A stretch of DNA of 64,000 nt from Metapseudomonas otitidis. GTDB lineage: Bacteria; Pseudomonadota; Gammaproteobacteria; Pseudomonadales; Pseudomonadaceae. How positions within the stretch are numbered: the first letter of the stretch is position 1; every line of letters starts with the position of its first letter. The notes under the pieces were generated by a model that searched no databases, was not told where the DNA came from, and saw only the letters and a list, made by a program, of their open reading frames with translations. Both the position numbers and the translations under genes were made by a program. This document shows positions 40,861-49,675 of the stretch, in pieces. The DNA lies in contig NZ_FOJP01000018.1 of assembly GCF_900111835.1 (NCBI RefSeq), positions 62,001 through 126,000 of the forward strand, read 5' to 3'.

Positions 40861-41298
40861 ATGCGGGATTTCATCAAGGCACGAAGTCTGGATATCGCCA
40901 TCGGCGTGATCTTTGTGGCCGTGTTCGCAGCGCTGATCGACATCAGGGGCGACGTACTGTTCATCGGCCTCTGGTATTACTTGGCGGTCATTGGGGGTGC
41001 GTTCGTCACGGCAGTGCTGGCCAATCCCAGGCCATTTTTCGCCGGCGGCGCCGTTCTGGCTGCAGGGCTCAGCCTTGCAGTCTATGTCTGGGTCAACTCG
41101 CATCCCGACGTCAGGAGTAGTGGCCTGTTGGGGATTGCTCACCTGCTGTCGCTGCCGGGTGCCGCCGCCGGAGTCGTGGCGCTCGGCGTCGTGAGTCGGC
41201 GGCGCAAGTGGCGTCGGGAGTCCAGGCTGTTCTCCGCCGGGTTCCTTGGCTTCTTTCTGGGGTTTGTCGTCAATCAGGTCGGCCTGTTCCTGGTTTGA
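40861..41298 (+). CDS. Hypothetical inner-membrane protein, four helices
   Basis: The 145-residue protein MRDFIKARSLDIAIGVIFVA... has about four membrane helices with a basic cytoplasmic loop SRRRKWRRESR before the last one. I do not recognise the family. It stands alone after the tRNA cluster and is convergent with the TetR gene, ending 17 bases from it. No link to neighbours is apparent. Confidence 0.75.
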   Translation: MRDFIKARSLDIAIGVIFVAVFAALIDIRGDVLFIGLWYYLAVIGGAFVTAVLANPRPFFAGGAVLAAGLSLAVYVWVNSHPDVRSSGLLGIAHLLSLPGAAAGVVALGVVSRRRKWRRESRLFSAGFLGFFLGFVVNQVGLFLV

Positions 41299-41314
41299 CG
41301 CGCAGCTCGCGCGC

Positions 41315-41923
41315 TCACTCCGCTTCACCCAGGCTCTTCACATAGGCCGCGAACATGTCGCTCAACGCCCCGATCAGTTCAGCGCGGGTGAGCGGTGGGT
41401 GAGGGTGGCTCATGAAGCGGATGATGGTCATCAGCGCGCTGTTGATGACCACGTACAAGGTGGGCAGCGGGTTCTCGATGGGGATTTCCCGCAGGTGGCG
41501 CAATAGGTAGAGGCGGCAGAAATCGAACAGGTGCTGTTCCATCTCGTCGACCACCCTCAGCGTGCGCAGGTCCTGCCAGTGCCGTGCGAGTTCCAAGTGC
41601 AGGCTGGCGTTGCGGTCGAGGAATGCGAATACCGCCTGCAGCAGCCGTTCCACCGCAGCGTGAACGTCGTCCGCCAGCAGGGCCGAGGCGTTGTCGCGGA
41701 TGACGCCCACCAGGTCCTGGCTCATCCGGTCGAGCAGCGCCTCGACCAGCGCCTCCTTGCAGTCGAAGTACTGATAGAGCGAACCGACGCTGACCCCGGC
41801 CTCGGCGGCGATGAGGTTGGTGCTCAGGCGTGGCAGGCCTTCGCGGGCGATGACTCGGGCGCAGGCTTCCACCAGGTCGGCGACCATCTGTTGCGAGCGT
41901 TGCTGACGGGGCTGCTTGCGCAT
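41315..41923 (-). CDS. TetR/AcrR family transcriptional regulator
   Basis: The 202-residue protein has the N-terminal TetR helix-turn-helix (ACARVIAREGLPRLSTNLIA...VSVGSLYQYFDCKEAL, residues 20-60) and a divergent ligand-binding C-terminal domain. It is divergently transcribed from the MpaB-family gene across 84 bases that contain an 8-bp-spaced palindrome, so it most likely represses itself and that gene. Ligand unknown. Confidence 0.93.
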   Translation of the reverse strand: MRKQPRQQRSQQMVADLVEACARVIAREGLPRLSTNLIAAEAGVSVGSLYQYFDCKEALVEALLDRMSQDLVGVIRDNASALLADDVHAAVERLLQAVFAFLDRNASLHLELARHWQDLRTLRVVDEMEQHLFDFCRLYLLRHLREIPIENPLPTLYVVINSALMTIIRFMSHPHPPLTRAELIGALSDMFAAYVKSLGEAE

Positions 41924-41945
41924 GGCGGGCTCCGGACGCGAATTG

Positions 41946-41967
41946 AATGCGAGCGGATAGTCGCATT
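41946..41967. promoter_or_regulatory. Palindromic operator between tetR and mpaB-like genes
   Basis: AATGCGA (41946-41952) and TCGCATT (41961-41967) form a perfect inverted repeat with an 8-nt spacer. It is the only palindrome in the 84-bp divergent region and fits a TetR-type site. Confidence 0.65.
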
Positions 41968-42007
41968 AGCGTGAAGGCGTTTCCAAGCACCTGCCGGAGC
42001 CGCCTCC

Positions 42008-42886
42008 ATGCACGCACCTGACTCCGTTCCACCCGCCCAGCCGAGCCCCTTGGGGCCGGATTCCCTGACCTGGCGCTACTTCGGGGATCTGCGGGGCCTG
42101 CTGCTGATCGGTCGCACCGGCATCCTGCAGAACATGCATCCGGGGCTGGCTGCCGGCGTGCTCCAGCATTCCGACCTGTTCGCCAACCCCTGGAACCGCT
42201 TGCTGCGCTCCATCCCGCCCATCCTCGGCGTGGTCTACGACGGTGAGCTGGCTGCCGGTACCGCGCGCCAGGTGCGCGCCTTCCACCGTGATATCAAGGG
42301 CCGGGACGGGCAGGGACGCCCCTATCACGCCCTCAGCCCCGAGCTGTTCTACTGGGCCCACGCCACCTTCTTCGAAGCGCAGATCGCCTTGCAGGAATGG
42401 CTCGGCACGCCCCTGGACGAACAGCAATGCGAGCGCCTCTACCAGGAGTCCGTCCACTGGTACGCCCTCTACGGCCTGCCGATGGGGGAGGTGCCGGCGA
42501 ACTACGCGGCATTCCGGGTGTACTGGCAGCAGATGCTCGAACAGCGCCTGCAGGCGACGGAGATCACCACCTGGTACTTCGGCTCGACCGGGCGCTTGCC
42601 CGCGCCCTATCCCTGGATGCGCGGCCCGTTGTGGTGGTGCCTGCAACCCCTGCTGGTGGGTGGCGTGCGCTGGGTGGCGCGGGGCACCTTGCCGCCTGTG
42701 CTGCGGGAACGCCTGGGGCTGCGGTGGACGGAATGGGACCAGCGCCGGTTGCGGTTGCTTGCCGGCGTCCTGCGGCTGGCCTGGCCCGTGCTGCCCCGGG
42801 AATGGGGGTATTTCCCCCGGGCGCGGCGTGCGATGCGGCGTGCCCGCCGGGCTGCCGCCGGAGGGCACCCGGCCCCCCGGACTTGA
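42008..42886 (+). CDS. MpaB-like oxygenase (DUF2236) family protein
   Basis: The 292-residue protein has the family signature RAFHRDIKGRDGQGRPYHAL and SPELFYWAHATFFEAQIALQE (near 90-130), with the conserved His and Asp/Glu residues thought to bind heme or metal in MpaB/latex-clearing-protein relatives. Substrate is unknown. It is divergent from the TetR regulator, which probably controls it. The C-terminus is Arg/Ala-rich and may be poorly ordered. Confidence 0.88.
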   Translation: MHAPDSVPPAQPSPLGPDSLTWRYFGDLRGLLLIGRTGILQNMHPGLAAGVLQHSDLFANPWNRLLRSIPPILGVVYDGELAAGTARQVRAFHRDIKGRDGQGRPYHALSPELFYWAHATFFEAQIALQEWLGTPLDEQQCERLYQESVHWYALYGLPMGEVPANYAAFRVYWQQMLEQRLQATEITTWYFGSTGRLPAPYPWMRGPLWWCLQPLLVGGVRWVARGTLPPVLRERLGLRWTEWDQRRLRLLAGVLRLAWPVLPREWGYFPRARRAMRRARRAAAGGHPAPRT

Positions 42887-42971
42887 CGGCCACGGCGGGC
42901 AGCGGACAATTCGACCTCCCGTTCCGCGGCCAGGCAGTCCCGGCCGTCGCACTGAGCAGTGAGGTGCCCCC

Positions 42972-43673
42972 ATGCTTCCATCCCCGATCCCCCGTGGCAG
43001 CGCGCGGCGCTTTCACTTGCGCAAGGTGCGTGGACGTGTCGGGCTGGGCCTGGTGGCCGGGCTTTCCGTACTGGCAGGGATGACCGACGCCATCGGCTTT
43101 CTCGCCACCGGCGACTTCGTCTCCTTCATGAGCGGCAACACCACGCGGATGGCCGTGTCCCTGAGCGAGGGGCACCTCGCCGCCTTCGGGCGCCTGGCCC
43201 TGGCGGTGCTCTGCTTCGTGCTGGGCAACGCGTTCGGGGTCGTGGTCGCGCGTTTTTCCGGTCGCCGCGCCGCGCCGCTGCTGGCGGTGATCGCCACGCT
43301 CCTGGCCATTGCCGCCCTCTGGCCCTTTGCCTGGCGAGTGCCGGCGGTGGTGCTGTCGATCCTGGCCATGGGCATGCTCAACGCCGTGGTCGAGCAGGTG
43401 AACGGCCTGCCCATCGGGCTCACCTACGTCACGGGCGCCTTGTCGCGTTTCGGTCGGGGGCTCGGCCGCTGGCTGCTGGGCGAGCGGCGGGAAGGGTGGC
43501 GGGTCCAGCTGGTGCCCTGGGGCGGGATGCTGGCGGGCGCTGTGCTGGGCGCATTCCTGGAGTTCCGCATGGGTCTGTTGGCGCTCACCTTCAGCGCCGG
43601 GCTCGCGGCACTGCTGGCCATTGCCTCGTTGTGGGTGCCGCGTCCCTGGCAGCGGGGCTACATGCCCCGCTGA
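42972..43673 (+). CDS. YoaK family (DUF1275) membrane protein
   Basis: The 233-residue protein has about six membrane helices and the DUF1275 signatures FLATGDFVSFMSGNTTRMAV and NGLPIGLTYVTGALSRFGRGL. Family members are proposed small-molecule transporters without a known substrate. The start ATG at 42972 is preceded by GAGGTG. It is convergent with csrA, ending 7 bases away. Confidence 0.9.
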   Translation: MLPSPIPRGSARRFHLRKVRGRVGLGLVAGLSVLAGMTDAIGFLATGDFVSFMSGNTTRMAVSLSEGHLAAFGRLALAVLCFVLGNAFGVVVARFSGRRAAPLLAVIATLLAIAALWPFAWRVPAVVLSILAMGMLNAVVEQVNGLPIGLTYVTGALSRFGRGLGRWLLGERREGWRVQLVPWGGMLAGAVLGAFLEFRMGLLALTFSAGLAALLAIASLWVPRPWQRGYMPR

Positions 43674-43680
43674 ACGGCGC

Positions 43681-43872
43681 TCAGGCCGTCATCTTGCGCG
43701 GATGGGGCACGCCGGCCTGGATGCGCTCATACACCTCCTTGCGGTGCACGGCGACATTCTTGGGCGCGACGATGCCGAACTTCACCTGGTGGCCGTGGAT
43801 GCTGATCACCTCCAGGGTGATGCCGCCTTCGATGACGAAACGTTCGCCGACGGAACGGATGAGGAGCTGCAT
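43681..43872 (-). CDS. csrA: Carbon storage regulator CsrA/RsmA family, divergent copy
   Basis: The 63-residue protein starts MQLLIRSVGERFVIEGGITL and contains the CsrA core VKFGIVAPKNVAVHRKEVYERI. The RNA-binding Arg of VHR is kept; Leu4 is kept. The usual LxRxxGE at the start is changed to LIRSVGE and the tail (QAGVPHPRKMTA) is its own. CsrA proteins bind GGA motifs in mRNA leaders and are titrated by RsmY/Z small RNAs made under GacA control. Pseudomonas species usually have a main RsmA near lysC plus one or more paralogues; this copy's position and divergence suggest a paralogue. Confidence 0.88.
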   Translation of the reverse strand: MQLLIRSVGERFVIEGGITLEVISIHGHQVKFGIVAPKNVAVHRKEVYERIQAGVPHPRKMTA

Positions 43873-44066
43873 ATCAGGCTCTCCTGACGGGAATCGGTTG
43901 CGAGGGTCGCTGCGGCAGTTCGCGGCGACAGCGGGCTTGAACACCTGACCTGCGCTGGCCCGATCAAGTTCCACCCGGTGAACCCCGCCAGGCGACGCAC
44001 GGTCGAACGGTGCACGGCAGCGGATGGTCTAGCCTGAGACTGCCTGAAGGAACCAGGAGACGTGGA

Positions 44067-44354
44067 ATGGACACCCGTGAACAGCATCTGATCCGCCTGC
44101 TCGGCCTCACCACCCGCAGCCTCACCCACCTGTCGGCCGCCATGACCGAAATGTCCTTCGAACTGATGCGCAGCGAGGATGACGCAGCGCGCCAGGCCGG
44201 ACGCCGCATGATCGACCACCTCGCCGCCATCAGCGCCGGCCTCGACGAGCACTGGCAAGCCTTGGGCGACTTCGGTGGCGGCCCACCGGAAGAGCCGGTG
44301 GAAGGCCTGGTCGAAGTCGAGCTGCAGCCCGTCGACGAGGGCGGCTCCGGATAA
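44067..44354 (+). CDS. Small conserved hypothetical protein
   Basis: The 95-residue protein begins MDTREQHLIRLLGLTTRSLT and is helical in its first 70 residues, with an acidic tail GLVEVELQPVDEGGSG. AGGAG lies 8 bases before the ATG at 44067. I do not recognise the family. It is upstream of ugd but separated by 77 bases with a palindrome. Confidence 0.65.
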   Translation: MDTREQHLIRLLGLTTRSLTHLSAAMTEMSFELMRSEDDAARQAGRRMIDHLAAISAGLDEHWQALGDFGGGPPEEPVEGLVEVELQPVDEGGSG

Positions 44355-44396
44355 CCTCGCCGTCACCTCGCTGTCACGCCCCTGCCACCGGAGTCC

Positions 44397-44413
44397 GTTG
44401 CAATCCCTGCAAC
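44397..44413. promoter_or_regulatory. Palindrome upstream of ugd
   Basis: GTTGCA-ATCCC-TGCAAC is a perfect 6-bp inverted repeat with a 5-nt spacer, 19 bases before the ugd start and just ahead of its GGAGGT ribosome-binding site. It could be an operator or a translation-control hairpin. Confidence 0.35.
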
Positions 44414-44431
44414 GACAGCGGAGGTGCAGCC

Positions 44432-45793
44432 ATGCGGATATGCGTGATCGGGGCGGGCTATGTGGGGCTGGTGACGGCGGCGTGCTTTGCTGAAATGGGC
44501 AACCGGGTGCGCTGTGTCGAGCGCGACCCGGCGCGCCTGGCGCAATTGCGTCGGGGCGAGTCACCGATCCATGAACCGGGCCTGGCGCCCCTGCTGGCGC
44601 AGCACCTGGAGAGCGGGCAGCTGGACTTCACCGCGCGCCTGGCCGAGGGGCTGGAGCAGGCAGACGTCGCCTTCATCGCCGTGGGCACCCCCAGCGGCGA
44701 GGACGGCTCCGCCGACCTGAGCCATGTGCTCGCGGTGGCGGACGAACTGGGGCGGGTGCTGCAGCGCCCGTGCCTGGTGGTGGACAAGTCCACCGTGCCC
44801 GTCGGCACCGCCGAGCGGGTCGCCGCGTGCATCAACGGGCGACTCGCCGCCCGGGGCAAGGCCTTTCGCATCCAGGTGGCGAGCAACCCCGAGTTCCTCA
44901 AGGAGGGGGCTGCCCTCGATGACTTCATGCGCCCCGATCGCATCGTCATCGGCACCGACGACCCGGCGGCCCGCGAACTGCTGCGGCGCCTCTACGCGCC
45001 GTTCTCGCGCAACCACGACCGCATCCTCTGCATGGGCACCCGCGCTGCCGAGTTCACCAAGTACGCCGCCAACGCCTTCCTCGCCACGCGCATCTCCTTC
45101 ATGAACGAGATGGCCGGGCTCTGTGCCCGCCTGGGCGTCGACATCGAGGAGGTGCGGCGCGGCGTGGGCAGTGACCGGCGCATCGGCACGCACTTCCTCT
45201 ATGCCGGTTGCGGCTACGGCGGCTCGTGTTTCCCCAAGGACGTGCGAGCGCTGATCCGCTGCGCCGAACAGGAGGGGATCGACCCCGGCATCCTGCGGGC
45301 CGTGGAGGCGCGCAATGCCGAGCAGAAGGCCCTGCTGTTCCAGGCGCTGGTGGCGCATTTCGAAGGGCGCCTGCACGGGCGGGTGGTGGCGGTGTGGGGG
45401 CTGTCCTTCAAGCCGGGCACCGATGACATCCGCGAAGCGCCCAGCCTGGTGCTGATAGACGCCCTGCTGGCCGCCGGCGCCCTCGTGCGCGGCTGCGACC
45501 CAGCGTCGCGGGAGGCCGTCGCAGCCCGCTACCCGGACGCCCTCGCCAGCGGCCGGCTGTGGCTGGGCGAGTCCCCCTACCAGGCGGTGGAACAGGCCGA
45601 AGCCCTGGTGCTGGTGACCGAATGGAAGCAGTTCCGCCAACCGAACTTCGAGCGGATTCGCGGTCTGATGAAGGTGCCGGTCATCTTCGATGGCAGGAAT
45701 CTCTACGACCCGTTGCAACTGGCCGACCTGGGATTCCTCTATCGCGGCGTCGGACGCCCACCTGCGGGGCATTGTAAGGCGACAGCGGCGTGA
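44432..45793 (+). CDS. ugd: UDP-glucose 6-dehydrogenase
   Basis: The 453-residue protein has an NAD-binding N-terminus (MRICVIGAGYVGLVTAACFA), the lysine segment EFTKYAANAFLATRISFMNE, and the catalytic cysteine in GYGGSCFPKDVRAL (about residue 265). It oxidises UDP-glucose to UDP-glucuronate, a precursor for exopolysaccharide and lipid-A L-Ara4N. galU follows 48 bases later, supplying its substrate. Confidence 0.97.
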   Translation: MRICVIGAGYVGLVTAACFAEMGNRVRCVERDPARLAQLRRGESPIHEPGLAPLLAQHLESGQLDFTARLAEGLEQADVAFIAVGTPSGEDGSADLSHVLAVADELGRVLQRPCLVVDKSTVPVGTAERVAACINGRLAARGKAFRIQVASNPEFLKEGAALDDFMRPDRIVIGTDDPAARELLRRLYAPFSRNHDRILCMGTRAAEFTKYAANAFLATRISFMNEMAGLCARLGVDIEEVRRGVGSDRRIGTHFLYAGCGYGGSCFPKDVRALIRCAEQEGIDPGILRAVEARNAEQKALLFQALVAHFEGRLHGRVVAVWGLSFKPGTDDIREAPSLVLIDALLAAGALVRGCDPASREAVAARYPDALASGRLWLGESPYQAVEQAEALVLVTEWKQFRQPNFERIRGLMKVPVIFDGRNLYDPLQLADLGFLYRGVGRPPAGHCKATAA

Positions 45794-45841
45794 TTAGACT
45801 TCGCCGCATTCAGCCCACACCCACCTTATTCAAGGTTCAAC

Positions 45842-46681
45842 ATGATCAAGAAATGCCTGTTCCCGGCCGCTGGTTACGGTACCCGTTTTCTGCCCGCCAC
45901 CAAGGCCATGCCCAAGGAAATGCTGCCGGTGGTGAACAAGCCGCTGATCCAGTACGGGGTTGAAGAGGCGCTGGACGCCGGTCTCAGCGAGATCTCCATC
46001 GTCACCGGCCGTGGCAAGCGCGCCCTGGAAGACCACTTCGACATCAGCTACGAGCTGGAACACCAGATCAAGGGCACCGACAAGGAGAAGTACCTGGTCG
46101 GCATCCGCCGCCTGATCGACCAGTGCAGCTTCTCCTACACCCGCCAGGTGGAAATGAAGGGCCTGGGCCACGCCATCCTCAGCGGCCGTCCGCTGATCGG
46201 CGACGAGCCTTTCGCCGTGGTGCTGGCGGACGACCTGTGCCTGAACCTCGACGGCGACGGCGTGCTGACCCAGATGGTCAAGCTATACAACCAGTTCCGC
46301 TGCTCCATCGTTGCCATCCAGGAAGTGCCGCCGGAGGAAACCTCCAAGTACGGCGTGATCGCCGGCGAGATGATCCGCGACGACATCTACCGCGTGAACA
46401 GCATGGTCGAGAAGCCCAAGCCGGAAGACGCTCCGTCCAACCTGGCGATCATCGGCCGCTACATCCTGACCCCGGACATCTTCAAGCTGATCGAAGAGAC
46501 CGAGCCGGGCAAAGGCGGCGAAATCCAGATCACCGACGCCCTGATGAAGCAGGCTCAGGACGGCTGCGTGCTGGCGTACAAGTTCAAGGGCAAGCGTTTC
46601 GACTGCGGTGGCGCCGAAGGCTACATCGACGCGACCAACTACTGCTTCGAGAACCTCTACAAGACCGGCAAGGCCTACTGA
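45842..46681 (+). CDS. galU: UTP-glucose-1-phosphate uridylyltransferase
   Basis: The 279-residue protein starts MIKKCLFPAAGYGTRFLPAT and has the nucleotide-binding GYGTRFLPATKAMPKEMLPV and the sugar-phosphate loop EKPKPEDAPSNLAIIGRYIL. It makes UDP-glucose from UTP and glucose-1-phosphate, feeding ugd and LPS/exopolysaccharide synthesis. Confidence 0.97.
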   Translation: MIKKCLFPAAGYGTRFLPATKAMPKEMLPVVNKPLIQYGVEEALDAGLSEISIVTGRGKRALEDHFDISYELEHQIKGTDKEKYLVGIRRLIDQCSFSYTRQVEMKGLGHAILSGRPLIGDEPFAVVLADDLCLNLDGDGVLTQMVKLYNQFRCSIVAIQEVPPEETSKYGVIAGEMIRDDIYRVNSMVEKPKPEDAPSNLAIIGRYILTPDIFKLIEETEPGKGGEIQITDALMKQAQDGCVLAYKFKGKRFDCGGAEGYIDATNYCFENLYKTGKAY

Positions 46682-46700
46682 TAGGCTCCACCGCGTCACC

Positions 46701-46724
46701 CAAGGCCGCCTCCGGGCGGCCTTG
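46701..46724 (+). terminator. Terminator of galU
   Basis: A 10-bp stem CAAGGCCGCC/GGCGGCCTTG with a TCCG loop lies 19 bases after the galU stop. There is no T run, so it may rely on other factors. Confidence 0.6.
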
Positions 46725-46745
46725 TCGTATCCGCTCTCCACGTAG

Positions 46746-46763
46746 CCCGGGCTTCAGCCCGGG
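46746..46763. repeat. Short palindromic REP-like element
   Basis: CCCGGGCT-TC-AGCCCGGG is a perfect 8-bp stem with a 2-nt loop in a GTAGCCCGGGCTTCAGCCCG context. Such sequences are repeated in Pseudomonas genomes. It lies between convergent galU and the VOC gene. Confidence 0.5.
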
Positions 46764-46772
46764 AAGCCTGTC

Positions 46773-47195
46773 TCAGGGAATCACCATCCCCTCCGAGCCC
46801 GGCCCCAGTGGCTGCCCGTAGCTGAACTCCACATAGTTGCCCGCCGGGTCCCGCAGGCCGCAGTAGTAGCCCACCGGAAATGGCTCGTCCCGGGGTGCCC
46901 ACACCAGGCAGCCTTCGGCCGCCGCGCGGGCGACCAGGGCATCCACCGCCTCGCGGCTTTCCAGGGCGAAGCCGAAGTGGCTGTAGTCGTCGGCGGCCAG
47001 GTCACGCGGGAGCCCGCCGGGCATGATCACGAAGATGAAACGGTGCTCCTGGCCCGGCTCCGCCATCCAGACGATACGCGAGCCCTTGCCGGCGCGCGAG
47101 TGGATCACCCGCATGCCGCAATAGCGTTCGTAGAAGGCGATGCACGGCTCCAGCTCGGGCACGTGCAGGGCAAGGTGGGTGAGGGTAGGGCGCAT
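46773..47195 (-). CDS. VOC (glyoxalase/dioxygenase) family protein
   Basis: The 140-residue protein starts MRPTLTHLALHVPELEPCIA and has one VOC beta-alpha-beta module pair, with candidate metal ligands His in THLALHV and Glu in NYVEFSYG. An excellent GGAGGAG lies before the ATG at 47195; the frame upstream is not needed. Relatives beside gor in Pseudomonas are annotated as ring-cleaving dioxygenases or lactoylglutathione-lyase-like; substrate unknown. It is divergent from gor. Confidence 0.85.
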   Translation of the reverse strand: MRPTLTHLALHVPELEPCIAFYERYCGMRVIHSRAGKGSRIVWMAEPGQEHRFIFVIMPGGLPRDLAADDYSHFGFALESREAVDALVARAAAEGCLVWAPRDEPFPVGYYCGLRDPAGNYVEFSYGQPLGPGSEGMVIP

Positions 47196-47297
47196 GGTGC
47201 TCCTCCTTCGGCGTACCAGGCTCAAGGATAGGCGCGGCAACTGGTCAGGGGCACGGGTTCAGGTATGCTGGCCGCCTGTTTCTGGAGACCCCCTGCC

Positions 47298-48656
47298 ATG
47301 GCCTACGATTTCGACCTCTTCGTCATAGGCGCCGGTTCCGCCGGCGTACGTGCCTCTCGCTTCGCCGCCGGTTTCGGTGCCCGCGTCGCGGTAGCGGAAA
47401 GCCGCTACCTGGGCGGCACCTGCGTCAACGTCGGCTGCGTGCCGAAGAAGATGCTGGTGTACGGCGCCCACTACGCCGAAGACTTCGAGCAGGCGCGCGG
47501 CTACGGCTGGTCCGTCGGCGAGCCCGGGTTCGACTGGGCGACCCTGATCGCCAACAAGGACAAGGAAATCCACCGCCTCAACGGCATCTACCGCAACCTC
47601 CTGGTCAACGCCGGCGTCACCCTGCTGGAAGGCCATGCGCGCATCCTCGACGCCCACACCGTGGCGGTCGGTGAGCAGCGCTTCACGGCCCAGCACCTGC
47701 TCATCGCCACCGGTGGCTGGCCCCAGGTGCCGGACATTCCCGGCCGCGAGCATGCCGTCACCTCCAACGAAGCCTTCCACCTGCGCGAACTGCCCAAGCG
47801 CGTGCTGGTGGTGGGCGGCGGCTACATCGCCGTCGAATTCGCCTCGATCTTCCACGGCCTGGGCGCCAAGACCTCGCTGCTCTATCGCCAGGACCTGTTC
47901 CTGCGTGGCTTCGACGGCGCCGTGCGCACCCACCTGCGTGACGAGCTGACCCGCAAGGGCCTCGACCTGCAGTTCAACGCCGACATCACCCGCATCGAGA
48001 AGCAGGCCGATGGCAGCCTGCTCGCCACCCTCAAGGATGGCCGCAGCCTGGAGACCGACTGCGTGTTCTATGCCACCGGTCGGCGACCGATGCTGGACAA
48101 CCTCGGCCTGGAGAACACCGGCGTCGAGCTGGACGAGCGCGGCTTCATCAAGGTGGACGACGAGTACCGCACCACCGAACCCTCGATCCTCGCCCTGGGC
48201 GACGTCATCGGTCGCGTGCAGCTCACCCCGGTGGCCCTGGCCGAAGGCATGGCCGTTGCCCGCCGCCTGTTCCGCCCGGCCGAGTACCAGCCGGTGGACT
48301 ACGACAACATCCCCACCGCCGTCTTCAGCCTGCCCAACATCGGCACCGTCGGCCTGACCGAAGAGCAGGCACGTGGCCGTGGGCACAAGGTCAAGGTGTT
48401 CGAGAGCCGCTTCCGCGCCATGAAACTGACCCTCACCGACAACCAGGAGCGCACCCTGATGAAGCTGGTGGTGGACGCCGAGAGCGACCGCGTGCTCGGC
48501 TGCCACATGGTCGGCCCCGAGGCGGGCGAGATCATCCAGGGCCTGGCCGTGGCGCTCAAGGCCGGCGCCACCAAGCGCATCTTCGACGAGACCATCGGCG
48601 TGCACCCGACCGCCGCCGAGGAATTCGTCACCATGCGCACCCCGGTGGGGAACTGA
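47298..48656 (+). CDS. gor: Glutathione reductase
   Basis: The 452-residue flavoprotein has an FAD-binding [16 protein letters not shown], the redox disulfide [17 protein letters not shown] (Cys near 43 and 48), an NADPH-binding [15 protein letters not shown], and the C-terminal active-site histidine in [13 protein letters not shown]. It reduces GSSG with NADPH. The ATG at 47298 is taken because it begins the Rossmann fold; a GGAG lies 10 bases upstream. The TRIC-family gene follows 7 bases later. Confidence 0.96.
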   Translation: MAYDFDLFVIGAGSAGVRASRFAAGFGARVAVAESRYLGGTCVNVGCVPKKMLVYGAHYAEDFEQARGYGWSVGEPGFDWATLIANKDKEIHRLNGIYRNLLVNAGVTLLEGHARILDAHTVAVGEQRFTAQHLLIATGGWPQVPDIPGREHAVTSNEAFHLRELPKRVLVVGGGYIAVEFASIFHGLGAKTSLLYRQDLFLRGFDGAVRTHLRDELTRKGLDLQFNADITRIEKQADGSLLATLKDGRSLETDCVFYATGRRPMLDNLGLENTGVELDERGFIKVDDEYRTTEPSILALGDVIGRVQLTPVALAEGMAVARRLFRPAEYQPVDYDNIPTAVFSLPNIGTVGLTEEQARGRGHKVKVFESRFRAMKLTLTDNQERTLMKLVVDAESDRVLGCHMVGPEAGEIIQGLAVALKAGATKRIFDETIGVHPTAAEEFVTMRTPVGN

Positions 48657-48663
48657 TCGGTCC

Positions 48664-49287
48664 ATGGAGCAGCTCTTCTACCTGTCCGACCTCTTCGGCG
48701 TCGCCGTCTTCGCCATCACCGGCGCGCTCATGGCCGGGCGCAAGTCCATGGACCTGTTCGGCGTGCTGGTGATCGCCATCATCACCGCCCTGGGCGGCGG
48801 CACCCTGCGCGACGTCATTCTCGGCAACCACCCGGTCAGCTGGATCCGTGACGACACCTACATCCTCGTCGCCTCCCTGGCCGCCGTGGGCACCGTGCTC
48901 TGGGTCCGCCTCACCCGGCCCATCCACGAGACCGGGTTGCTGGTGGCCGATGCCTTCGGCCTGGCCGTGTTCACCGTCTACGGCACCGAGGTCGCCCTGC
49001 AGCACCAGGTGCCCCTGAGCACGGCGGTGATCATGGGCGTCATCACCGGCGTCGCCGGCGGCGTGATGCGCGACGTGATCTGCAACGAGATCCCGCTGAT
49101 CTTCCAGAAGGAGATCTACGCCATCGCCTGCATCGCCGGCTCCCTGGTGTTCATCGGGCTGCTGGCCGTCGGGCTGCCGCGCTGGCTCGACACCGGCATC
49201 GCCATGGCCGTGGTGCTCGGCACCCGCCTGGCCGCCATCCGCTGGGGGCTCTCGCTACCCCGTTTCCACCTCCTCGACAGGCACTGA
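48664..49287 (+). CDS. TRIC cation channel family (UPF0126/YicG) protein
   Basis: The 207-residue protein has seven hydrophobic segments and the two-fold UPF0126 repeat with GALMAGRKSMDLFGVLVIA...GGGTLRDVILG and a second copy VTAVIMGVITGVAGGVMRDV-like (VIMGVITGVAGGVMRDVICNE). Bacterial TRIC proteins form trimeric potassium/cation channels. It starts 7 bases after gor and precedes a VOC gene by 3 bases, forming a gor-tric-voc run. Confidence 0.9.
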   Translation: MEQLFYLSDLFGVAVFAITGALMAGRKSMDLFGVLVIAIITALGGGTLRDVILGNHPVSWIRDDTYILVASLAAVGTVLWVRLTRPIHETGLLVADAFGLAVFTVYGTEVALQHQVPLSTAVIMGVITGVAGGVMRDVICNEIPLIFQKEIYAIACIAGSLVFIGLLAVGLPRWLDTGIAMAVVLGTRLAAIRWGLSLPRFHLLDRH

Positions 49288-49290
49288 GCC

Positions 49291-49671
49291 ATGCTGGAAC
49301 GCATCGATCACCTGGTCCTCACCGTCGCCGACATCCCCCGCACCGTGGATTTCTACCAGCGCGTGCTGGGCATGCGTCACGAGGTGTTCGGCGAGGGCCG
49401 CAGCGCCCTGGCCTTCGGCCAGCAGAAGCTCAACCTGCACCAGGCCGGACGGGAGTTCGAGCCCAAGGCCGCGCACCCGCTGCCGGGGGCCATCGACCTG
49501 TGCCTGGTCACCACCTGGCCCCTGGATCGCCTGCGGGCCCACCTGGCCGCCGAAGGCGTGGCGGTGGAGGAGGGGCCGGTGCGCCGCACCGGCGCCCTCG
49601 GGCCCATCGAGTCGGTGTACGTTCGCGACCCGGACGACAACCTGATCGAGATCGGCCGCTACCTCGCCTGA
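49291..49671 (+). CDS. VOC family protein (glyoxalase-like)
   Basis: The 126-residue single VOC module starts MLERIDHLVLTVADIPRTVD and has the metal-ligand pattern His in IDHLVLTV, His in KLNLHQAG and Glu in NLIEIGRYL. Similar to YwbC-type proteins. Substrate unknown; probably co-transcribed with gor and the TRIC gene. Confidence 0.88.
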   Translation: MLERIDHLVLTVADIPRTVDFYQRVLGMRHEVFGEGRSALAFGQQKLNLHQAGREFEPKAAHPLPGAIDLCLVTTWPLDRLRAHLAAEGVAVEEGPVRRTGALGPIESVYVRDPDDNLIEIGRYLA

Positions 49672-49675
49672 GCCG

